From: JACXVD01 sp020446665
GTDB lineage: Bacteria > Pseudomonadota > Alphaproteobacteria > Sphingomonadales > Sphingomonadaceae
DNA: 64,000 bases
Reading direction: 5' to 3'
Assembly: GCA_041396905.1 (NCBI GenBank)
Contig: JAWKXQ010000001.1
Coordinates: forward strand, 124,001-188,000
Shown here in pieces: positions 57,643-64,000 of the stretch. The notes below the pieces were generated by a model. That model worked only from the letters and a program-made list of their open reading frames with translations. It did not search any database and had not been told where the DNA came from. A program made the translations under genes and the position numbers. Position 1 is the stretch's first letter. Every line of letters begins with the position of its first letter.

Positions 57643-59026
57643 CCAGATCCTCACCGTCGCGCAGATGCAGGCGGCGGAACAGGCGCTGGTGGATGCCGGA
57701 ATTTCCGTCGATGAACTGATGCAGCGCGCCGGGCGCGGCGCGGCCGAATATGCCTGGCGCATGGCGGCAGGCGGCGCGGTGACGGTGCTGTGCGGCCCCG
57801 GCAATAATGGCGGCGATGGCTATGTTATTGCAGAGGTAATGCGCGCGCGCGGGCTGGACGTCGTCGTGGTCGCGCCGATGGAGCCAAAGACCGCTGCCGC
57901 GCGCACGGCAAGGGCGCTCTATACCGGGCCGATCCGCAGCGATGGCGAGCATGTACAGGGGACAGTGCTGGTCGATTGCCTGTTCGGCAGCGGGCTGTCG
58001 CGTGGCCTCTCGGGCGATCTGCTCATGCTGCTGACGTCTCTGGCTGAGTGCCATCCGCTGCGTATCGCGGTGGATTTGCCCAGCGGGGTGGAGAGCGATA
58101 GCGGGGCGGTGCTCTCTCCCGTGCCCGATTACCAGCTGACTGTGGCGCTGGGCGCGTGGAAGCGGGCGCATTATCTGATGCCCGCCATGCAGCATTGCGG
58201 AGCCTTGCGGCTGGTCGATATTGGCTGCGACCGGGAACTGGGGGCGGGGCGGCTGCTGGGGCGGCCGGAACTTTCAGCGCCCGCGCCAGACGCTCACAAA
58301 TACCGGCGCGGGATGCTGGGCGTGGTTGCAGGCGAAATGCCGGGGGCCAGCCTGCTCGCCGCGCAGGCCGCGATGCGGGGCGGGGCAGGCTATGTGAAAC
58401 TGCTGGCGGCGGGCGAGGATGTGGCGGTTCCTGCCGATCTGGTGGTCAGTCTTCAGCCTCTGGACGAGGCGCTGGCAGACCCGCGCTTCGCCGCGCTGCT
58501 GGTCGGGCCGGGGCTGGGGCGCGGCCATCTGGGGCGGGACCGGCTGGCAGCAGCACTGCGCGCAAACACGCCGCTGGTGCTCGATGCCGATGCGCTGGTT
58601 CTGCTGCAATGTGAGTCGCTTGGCGCGCATTCTTCACCCCGGATCGCAACCCCGCATGCAGGCGAGCTGGCCGCGCTGGAGGCGGCATTCAGCCTGTCCG
58701 GCAAAGGCAGCAAGCCCGACCGCGCGCTGGCGCTGGCGCAGGCCATGGGCGCGGTCGTGATCGCCAAGGGGCCGGATACGGTGATCGCCGGGCCGGATGG
58801 CGCGCTGGTCTTTGCGCCGCCCGTGTCCAGCTGGCTTTCCACCGCCGGGACGGGCGACGTGCTCGCCGGGCTTGCCGCCAGCCGCCTTGCCACTGGTACA
58901 GACCCGCTCACCGCCGCTTGCGAAGCAGTATGGCTGCATGGCGAGGCGGCACGGCGGGCCGGGCCAGCCTTTACTGCATCGCAGCTTGCCGCGCAGGCCC
59001 GCGCCGCCTACGCCTCCTGCCTGTGA
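57626..59026 (+). CDS. nnr: bifunctional NAD(P)H-hydrate epimerase/dehydratase
   Basis: 466 residues. Repairs damaged NAD(P)H hydrates. The N-terminal YjeF epimerase domain (about 1-210) holds CGPGNNGGDGYVIAEVM, DCLFGSGLSRGL and AVDLPSGVESDSG; the C-terminal ADP/ATP-dependent dehydratase domain (about 230-460) holds TPHAGELAALE, VIAKGPDTVIAGPDG and TAGTGDVLAGLAA. It begins inside the lipoprotein gene and overlaps the methyltransferase by four bases (GTGA). Confidence 0.92.
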   Translation: MRRANSQILTVAQMQAAEQALVDAGISVDELMQRAGRGAAEYAWRMAAGGAVTVLCGPGNNGGDGYVIAEVMRARGLDVVVVAPMEPKTAAARTARALYTGPIRSDGEHVQGTVLVDCLFGSGLSRGLSGDLLMLLTSLAECHPLRIAVDLPSGVESDSGAVLSPVPDYQLTVALGAWKRAHYLMPAMQHCGALRLVDIGCDRELGAGRLLGRPELSAPAPDAHKYRRGMLGVVAGEMPGASLLAAQAAMRGGAGYVKLLAAGEDVAVPADLVVSLQPLDEALADPRFAALLVGPGLGRGHLGRDRLAAALRANTPLVLDADALVLLQCESLGAHSSPRIATPHAGELAALEAAFSLSGKGSKPDRALALAQAMGAVVIAKGPDTVIAGPDGALVFAPPVSSWLSTAGTGDVLAGLAASRLATGTDPLTAACEAVWLHGEAARRAGPAFTASQLAAQARAAYASCL

Positions 59027-60219
59027 GCGAGCCTGAAACCATTATCCGAATTGCCGCCAAGGGCGATGGCGTCACCGCGTCGGGGCGGCATGTCGCCGGG
59101 GCGGCACCGGGCGACACGCTCCAGCCGGATGGCACGCTTGCCCACGGCCCCCATCACACCGCGCCCCCCTGCCGCCATTTCGGCACATGCGGCGGCTGCG
59201 AGCTGCAGCATGTGGACGATCAGGAACTGGCACGGTTCGTCAGTGAACGTGTGGCTTTCGCCGCAGAGGGGCAGGGCATCCCCGCACCCGCACCGGCCCC
59301 CGCGCATCTCTCGCCCCCGCGCAGCCGCCGCCGGGCGAGCCTGCTTGCCATGCAGGGTGGCGGGCGGCCGCTGCTGGGTTTCCGCGAGGCCGGATCGCAC
59401 CGGCTGGTGGACCTCAAGCAATGCGAGATCCTCGCGCCGGAGCTGTTCGCCATGGTCGGCAAGCTGCGCGAGCTGCTATCCCGGCGGAAAGGCAAGCTGG
59501 CGGTCGAGGTGGAGCTCACTCTGGCCGATCAGGGCGTTGACCTCGCTTTGAAGAATCTGCCCGTCGAAGGTCTGGAGCAGACCGAGGCGATGCTCGATTT
59601 CGCGCGCGACAATGCGCTGGCGCGGCTGACGCTCGACCATGGCTATGGCCCCGAAGCAGTGTGGGAGCCGGAGCCGGTGACCATCACGCTGGGCGGTGTG
59701 CCGGTGAGCCTGCCGCCCGGTGCCTTCCTGCAAGCCACCGCCGATGGCGAGGCGGCGCTGGCAGCGGCGGCGCGCGACTGGCTGGGCGACTGTGCCACAC
59801 TGGCCGATCTGTTCAGCGGCCTCGGCACTTTCGCCTTTGCGCTGGCCGGACCCGCCAAAGTGCTGGCGGTGGAGGCCGCGCAAGATGCCCATCTCGCCTG
59901 CAAGAGCGCCGCGAGCCGCGCGCAAAGGCCGGTTCACGCGCTGCACCGCGACCTGTTCCGCAACCCGCTGACTGCGGAAGAGCTGAACCGTTTTGACGGC
60001 GTGCTGCTCGATCCCCCGCGCGCCGGGGCGAAGGAGCAAGTGGCGCGGCTGGCCGAAAGTCATGTGCCCCGCATCGCCTATATCAGTTGCAACCCCAATA
60101 GCTGGGCCCGCGATGCCAAAGCGTTGGTGGAAGCTGGCTGGACCCTTACCGAACTGCGCCCCGTAGGCCAGTTCCGCTGGTCCACCCATGTCGAACTGGC
60201 GAGCCTGTTCGTGCGGTGA
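59023..60219 (+). CDS. RNA (uracil-5-)-methyltransferase, RumA/RlmD family
   Basis: 398 residues from GTG 59023. Cys residues CRHFGTCGGC and KQCEIL form the N-terminal 4Fe-4S site. SAM core: LADLFSGLGTFAFAL, then LLDPPRAGAKEQVARL and YISCNPNSWARDAKAL with the catalytic Cys. It methylates U at carbon 5 in 23S rRNA (RlmC/RlmD) or possibly tRNA; which one is not decided. The TRAM domain is short or missing compared with RlmD. Overlaps nnr by four bases. Confidence 0.86.
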   Translation: MSEPETIIRIAAKGDGVTASGRHVAGAAPGDTLQPDGTLAHGPHHTAPPCRHFGTCGGCELQHVDDQELARFVSERVAFAAEGQGIPAPAPAPAHLSPPRSRRRASLLAMQGGGRPLLGFREAGSHRLVDLKQCEILAPELFAMVGKLRELLSRRKGKLAVEVELTLADQGVDLALKNLPVEGLEQTEAMLDFARDNALARLTLDHGYGPEAVWEPEPVTITLGGVPVSLPPGAFLQATADGEAALAAAARDWLGDCATLADLFSGLGTFAFALAGPAKVLAVEAAQDAHLACKSAASRAQRPVHALHRDLFRNPLTAEELNRFDGVLLDPPRAGAKEQVARLAESHVPRIAYISCNPNSWARDAKALVEAGWTLTELRPVGQFRWSTHVELASLFVR

Positions 60220-60407
60220 TTCCGCAAGGCTTCTTGGTTTAAAACTGGCCTGCTGGAACGCATGGTACACAGCCCCTCTGCGGAATAGCAGATAGCAGGG
60301 GGCTGCAGCAGCAAGCGAGCTGGCTTGCGACCATCCGGTTCCATATCGGTGAGTATGAAAATTGTCAGTCTGGGATCGGTCCATTTCATGACTATGGACA
60401 ATCCCGC

Positions 60408-61490
60408 GTGACAATCGCGCCATGCCATATTAGCGGTTCGCCCGTGAGTGTTTCCCGTTCAGATGCCGCCGCGGCTATTGTCCGCCCTACCATGCTTGAT
60501 GCGCGCCAATTGATGCGCGACCTTCAGCAGTTCCGTGATCCGAATCCGGCGCGCAGCCTGGGGGAGCTTGGCATCACGCTGATCCCCTTTCTGGGGCTGT
60601 TCGCTGCGATCATCGCCGCAGTTGATGCGGGTTACTTGCTCGCTCTCGCGCTGACCCCGCTGGCGGGACTCTTCCTGTTGCGGCTCTTCATTATCCAGCA
60701 CGATTGCGGGCATGGGGCCTTCCTTAAGTCTCGCGCTGGCAATGACTGGTTCGGGCGGATGCTCGGCGTCCTCACGCTCACGCCCTATGATTGCTGGAGC
60801 CTCAGCCACGCGCGCCATCATGCGATGACGGGCAATCTCGACAAGCGCGGCTTTGGCGATGTCGATACGCTGACCGTGCGCGAATATTCCGAAAGATCGT
60901 GGATAGAGCGGCTCGGCTATCGCCTGTATCGCCACCCGTTATGCCTGCTCGGTTTTGGCCCCACCTATCTCTTTCTCCTGCGTCATCGCCTGCCAGTGGG
61001 GCTGATGAAGGAAGGCTGGAAATTCTGGATCAGCGCGATGGGAACGAACATTGTCACTCTGGCAGTCCTCGCCGTACCGGTGTGGTTTGCCGGCTTCGGA
61101 GTGACGCTGGCAGTGTTCCTGCCAACCCTGCTCTTCGCCGCGAGCATGGGGGTTTGGCTGTTTTACATCCAGCACCAGTTCCCGAACGCATATTGGAAAA
61201 GCAAACCCGAATGGTCCTTCGCTGAGGCCGCTCTGATGGGCAGCACCCATCTGGACCTGCCGCCGCTTCTGCGCTGGTTCACCGGCAATATCGGTATCCA
61301 CCACGTGCACCATTTGTCGAGCACGATCCCCTTCTACCGCTTGCCCGCAGTCCTGAAAACGCACCCGGAATTGCGCGATCTCAACCGCTACACGGCATGG
61401 AAATCGCTCAGCGCATTCCGGCTGGCGCTGTGGGACGAGCGGCAACAGCGCATGGTAACCTTTGCCGAGGCAAAGAGGATGGCGGGTTAG
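60408..61490 (+). CDS. membrane fatty-acid desaturase
   Basis: Up to 360 residues; GTG 60408 and GTG 60444 are possible starts, with weak ribosome sites, and ATG 60492 gives a shorter form. Three histidine boxes, HDCGH, HARHH and HHVHH, and four to six hydrophobic helices mark an acyl-lipid or acyl-CoA desaturase of the DesA/omega type. The di-iron site is complete. Its electron donor is not nearby. 188 bp of gene-free sequence precede it. Confidence 0.82.
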   Translation: MTIAPCHISGSPVSVSRSDAAAAIVRPTMLDARQLMRDLQQFRDPNPARSLGELGITLIPFLGLFAAIIAAVDAGYLLALALTPLAGLFLLRLFIIQHDCGHGAFLKSRAGNDWFGRMLGVLTLTPYDCWSLSHARHHAMTGNLDKRGFGDVDTLTVREYSERSWIERLGYRLYRHPLCLLGFGPTYLFLLRHRLPVGLMKEGWKFWISAMGTNIVTLAVLAVPVWFAGFGVTLAVFLPTLLFAASMGVWLFYIQHQFPNAYWKSKPEWSFAEAALMGSTHLDLPPLLRWFTGNIGIHHVHHLSSTIPFYRLPAVLKTHPELRDLNRYTAWKSLSAFRLALWDERQQRMVTFAEAKRMAG

Positions 61491-61530
61491 GTCTGCTCTT
61501 GGTTCAAAAGAGCAAACCAAAGCCCAAAAA

Positions 61531-62307
61531 CTACCCCCGCAGCACCGCCAGCAGTTGCGCTTCCAGCCACGCCATCGAGTCCGGCTCTACATAGGCGTGG
61601 GTTGCACCTTCGCAGCGTGCGATGCGCGGGTCGGCTTTGTCCCAGCGGCTTTCAAAGACTTGCGCGGTGCGGTCGGCGCTGGCGATCAGGAATTGGACTT
61701 TGCCATCAAAGCCTTCTATCCCGGCGGCCATCTCTTGCGCCAGCGAGCTGGGGGCGGAGGAGGTTTTGGCGGCCTGGCCCAATCCTCTGGCCAGCTTGGC
61801 GAGGTTCACGCCGCCGGTCAGCAGGCGCCAGACCTCCTTGGGGTTCTTGAGCTTTTCGATATAGCGCGAGCGCACGGCGGAGGGCGGGGGCGTGTCGTCT
61901 TCGCCCGCTTCGATGGTCCAGGGGTTGGACAGCACCAGCCGGTCACACCCTGCGCCGCCTGCCAGCATCAGCGCGCTGGCGGCATCGCAATTGCCGAAGC
62001 CGACAACCTTGGTGACTTGCGGGGCCATTGCCTTGAACGCGTCGAGCGCGCATTCGATGTCCTTGCGGCTCTTGCGGAAGCCCCGGTTTTCGCCGTCGCT
62101 ATCGCCTATCCCGCGCCGGTCAAAACGGAAGACGGGGAAGCCTGCCTTGGCGATCCGTGCGGCCAGCGCGGCCTGCCCGGAAAAGGCGCCCGAGCGGATT
62201 TCATTGCCGCCGCTGACATAGAGCAGGCCGGTGGAGAGCGGCCCTGTGTCGAGCGTGCCCGCCAGCCGGGTGTCATCGCATTGAAAGCTGAGCGGCAGGC
62301 GCTTCAT
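61531..62307 (-). CDS. exosortase A system-associated hydrolase 1
   Basis: 258 residues. Alpha/beta hydrolase with LYVSGGNEIRSGAFSGQAAL, FRFDRRGIGDSDGENRGFR and VVGFGNCDAASALMLAG (Cys in place of Ser in the nucleophile elbow GNCDA). This text is diagnostic of the hydrolase 1 subfamily that travels with the XrtA/PEP-CTERM exopolysaccharide region. Substrate unknown. ATG 62307 overlaps the hydrolase 2 stop by four bases. Confidence 0.85.
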   Translation of the reverse strand: MKRLPLSFQCDDTRLAGTLDTGPLSTGLLYVSGGNEIRSGAFSGQAALAARIAKAGFPVFRFDRRGIGDSDGENRGFRKSRKDIECALDAFKAMAPQVTKVVGFGNCDAASALMLAGGAGCDRLVLSNPWTIEAGEDDTPPPSAVRSRYIEKLKNPKEVWRLLTGGVNLAKLARGLGQAAKTSSAPSSLAQEMAAGIEGFDGKVQFLIASADRTAQVFESRWDKADPRIARCEGATHAYVEPDSMAWLEAQLLAVLRG

Positions 62308-62990
62308 GCGTCCCCTCCCAGCAGGGCAATGGCGATGATGGCGGCCATGGCGTCGGCCTGTTCGGGGTCTTCGTCCGGCTCGGCGCGCAGCCATAAACCG
62401 CCACCGCCAAGCAGCGATTGCGCGATTTCGGCCTGCATTTCGTTTTCCGGGGGCGTGGCGGATTCGAGAGCGGCGAACATGTCCGCGCCCAATTGCCATC
62501 CGGCCAGCGTGATGCCTTCGCTGCGCCCCAAGGCCTGCAGCGCTTCCATTGTCTCTTCGCGCCCGGCTTCCTTCGCGGCGATGGTCCGAGCGCGCAGCAT
62601 GGCGCGCAGGGCCTGTTTGCCGCCGGTCGGCGCGTGGCGCCAGCCGGGCAGACCATCGGGCGCGAGCAGGGCCCCGGCGCGGATTGTCAGCACATGGCTG
62701 GGCTGGAACTCCGCGATGGCCGCTGCGATTCCGGCCCGCCAGCCTTCCAGCGTCTGATTGCGCAAGGGGGCAAGGCTGTCATTCCAGCCGGCCAGATCGG
62801 GCAGGAAACTGTCCACGCCGGACAGGTCCAGCCGCCGCATCACCTCTACTGTGTGGCGGCGCATCTTGTTCGCTTCATCGAACAGGGCAGGGATGACGAG
62901 CAGGCGGTGCTTGCGCCCCTGATCAAAGGTCAGCGCGATTTCATCGCTGGTGCCGCCACCGGGCAGCGGGCAGGTCCAGCTGGTGTACAC
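62304..62990 (-). CDS. exosortase A system-associated hydrolase 2
   Basis: 228 residues from GTG 62990. RLLVIPALFDEANKMRRHTV and SFLPDLAGWNDSLAPLRNQT match the second hydrolase of the XrtA-associated region. The fold is alpha/beta-hydrolase-like, but no clear GxSxG is seen, so it may be catalytically different. Co-translated with hydrolase 1 and six bases downstream of the acyl carrier protein gene. Confidence 0.82.
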   Translation of the reverse strand: MYTSWTCPLPGGGTSDEIALTFDQGRKHRLLVIPALFDEANKMRRHTVEVMRRLDLSGVDSFLPDLAGWNDSLAPLRNQTLEGWRAGIAAAIAEFQPSHVLTIRAGALLAPDGLPGWRHAPTGGKQALRAMLRARTIAAKEAGREETMEALQALGRSEGITLAGWQLGADMFAALESATPPENEMQAEIAQSLLGGGGLWLRAEPDEDPEQADAMAAIIAIALLGGDA

Positions 62991-62996
62991 GCAGGC

Positions 62997-63278
62997 TTAA
63001 CCTTCGACGACCTTGGCTTCGGCAAAGGCAAGCAACCCGCCATAGGTTTCCAGCATCTCGCCATCCACGTCGTCATCCTCGATCAGAATGTCGAGCCGGT
63101 CTTCCATTTCAGTGAGCAGGCCGGCCACGGCCATGGAATCCAGTTCCGGCAAATGGCCGAACAGGCCGGTGTCACCGTCAAATTCGGCTACATCATCGGG
63201 ATCAAGGCCGAGCACATCGCAGAGGATGGCGCGCAATGTTGTATCAATTTCACCCCGGCTTGGTGCAAGACCGCTCAT
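62997..63278 (-). CDS. acyl carrier protein of the XrtA-associated region
   Basis: 93 residues, strongly acidic. LPELDSMAVAGLLTEMEDR carries the Asp-Ser at which phosphopantetheine would be attached; GDTGLFGHLPELDSM is typical of this dedicated ACP. Together with the adjacent hydrolases and the FemAB-like gene it forms the acyl-transfer side of the exosortase A locus. Six-base gap to hydrolase 2. Confidence 0.87.
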   Translation of the reverse strand: MSGLAPSRGEIDTTLRAILCDVLGLDPDDVAEFDGDTGLFGHLPELDSMAVAGLLTEMEDRLDILIEDDDVDGEMLETYGGLLAFAEAKVVEG

Positions 63279-63326
63279 TCTGCTGGCCCCCCTTGAAAAT
63301 GAGCCCCTGAACTTTGGGCGCTGCCC

Positions 63327-64000
63327 TTAGCCGCGCGCGGCGCGGCCTGCAAGACGCTTGGCCAGGGGCAGCCATGCCCGGGGCTGGCGCGGATCAAGGC
63401 AATCGATGCGGAAACGTGGGCGCACTTCCTCCATCCAGTCGGCCTTGTAGCCATCATTGCCGGTGCCGAAATCAACCAGCTCGACCTTGTCGATATCGAT
63501 CACATGTTCAAACAAGGCAGCGCTGAGTGTGGTCCCGGCGGAGAGGTTTTTCGTCTCTTCGAGATGGGCCAGCTTGTGGATGAAGGCGCAGCCTGCCTCT
63601 ACGGTCCAGAATTGCGCGGCGACAGCGCGCCCTTCGTGATACGCGATGGCGAGCCGTATCCGCCCAGCGGCACCCTCTTCTTCGGCAAAGCGGCGCAGCA
63701 AGGCGGGATCGCCTTCCTCCGGCTTCCAGCTTTGCGCATAGATCGCTTCGTAGTCGGCCCAGGCCTGCGCATCGAAATGCGTCAGCAGCCGGACATCGAC
63801 CTTCTTACCCTTGCGCTTCAGCGTGGTGCGCATCTTGCCCGGGCGGCTGGCCCAATATTCGGCAAAGTTACGACCTTTTACCGGCAGCACATGGTTGTGA
63901 TCGCATTGTTCGCGGCGGACGTGCCAGCCGGCCATTCGAAATGCACGTTCGAGTCGTGTGGCAGAGCCATCTTCGTCGGGTACCGGCCAAAGCGTAACCC
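63327..64000 (-). CDS. FemAB-family XrtA/PEP-CTERM-associated protein (partial)
   Basis: C-terminal part, continuing past the right edge of the window. The visible part has KMRTTLKRKGKKVDVRLLTH, EAIYAQSWKPEEGDPALLRR, AQFWTVEAGCAFIHKLAHLE and FGTGNDGYKADWMEEVRPRF, the GNAT/FemAB acyltransferase fold of XrtA-associated proteins. The reading frame stays open through 64000. Other exosortase genes should lie to the right. Confidence 0.83.
   Translation of the reverse strand, partial: VTLWPVPDEDGSATRLERAFRMAGWHVRREQCDHNHVLPVKGRNFAEYWASRPGKMRTTLKRKGKKVDVRLLTHFDAQAWADYEAIYAQSWKPEEGDPALLRRFAEEEGAAGRIRLAIAYHEGRAVAAQFWTVEAGCAFIHKLAHLEETKNLSAGTTLSAALFEHVIDIDKVELVDFGTGNDGYKADWMEEVRPRFRIDCLDPRQPRAWLPLAKRLAGRAARG

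Overview
The window is G+C-rich alphaproteobacterial chromosome. Gene content points to Sphingomonadales, probably Erythrobacteraceae or a close relative. The pointers are an exosortase A (XrtA/PEP-CTERM) associated block at the right end, a korA-korB pair, a PHB-type 3-hydroxybutyrate dehydrogenase, an alphaproteobacterial LexA box (GAAC-N7-GAAC), and many short palindromic intergenic repeats. This placement is inference from gene content; there is no 16S gene in the window, and I saw no tRNA, rRNA or CRISPR array.

Layout. 0.1-1.8 kb: FecCD/BtuC-type ABC permease (frame broken) and its ATPase. 2.0-6.5 kb: periplasmic M3 peptidase (dcp), a 266-bp MITE-like inverted-repeat element, a membrane diguanylate cyclase, and a frameshifted 2',3'-cyclic RNA phosphodiesterase. 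6.6-15.3 kb is the accessory stretch: an Ala/Tyr-repeat membrane protein of unknown function, uvrA with its SOS box and a palindromic repeat inserted in frame, a nucleotidyltransferase-fold gene overlapping a 64-codon partner, then a low-G+C island with a two-domain anti-phage-type deoxycytidylate deaminase, a divergent 57-codon gene and a GIY-YIG domain protein. 15.5-25.5 kb: housekeeping and hydrolase genes (ypfJ-type peptidase, bdhA, M28 peptidase, guaB-rsmB, TPR protein, rppH, esterase). 25.7-28.6 kb: korA-korB. 28.6-29.1 kb: a GxxExxY gene framed by a 20-bp inverted repeat. 29.3-34.7 kb: YdjM-type membrane protein, photolyase, cfa-like methyltransferase, serine hydrolase, PilZ protein. 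34.8-46.3 kb: SDR and purF, lolC-lolD, glutathione peroxidase, dnaE, acyl-CoA ligase, DUF1330. 46.4-52.9 kb: YbjN protein, radical SAM protein, the overlapping set moaB-slt-UDG, ETF-QO. 52.9-60.2 kb: DUF2513, ispE, N-formylglutamate amidohydrolase, and an overlapping ilvD-lipoprotein-nnr-RNA methyltransferase operon. 60.4-64 kb: fatty-acid desaturase, then the XrtA-associated hydrolase 1, hydrolase 2, acyl carrier protein and a FemAB-like gene running off the right edge.

How genes work together. Several sets overlap by 1-8 bp and are probably co-translated: ABC permease/ATPase, korA/korB, lolC/lolD, DUF1579-like/gpx, UDG/slt/moaB, purF/SDR, ilvD/lipoprotein/nnr/methyltransferase, and hydrolase 2/hydrolase 1. 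c-di-GMP signalling is represented by a GGDEF enzyme and a PilZ protein. DNA repair is represented by uvrA, photolyase and a UDG-superfamily protein.

Caution. Four genes in the first 12 kb carry single-base indels, mostly in homopolymer or GC-repeat tracts, while the remaining 52 kb shows at most one doubtful case. I suspect consensus errors near a contig end rather than four true pseudogenes, but the sequence alone cannot decide. The best candidates for little-described biology are the deaminase island (12.7-15.3 kb), the Ala/Tyr-repeat protein (6.6-8.2 kb), the nucleotidyltransferase pair (11.6-12.4 kb), the MITE-like element (4.33-4.59 kb) and the GxxExxY cassette (28.6-29.1 kb).
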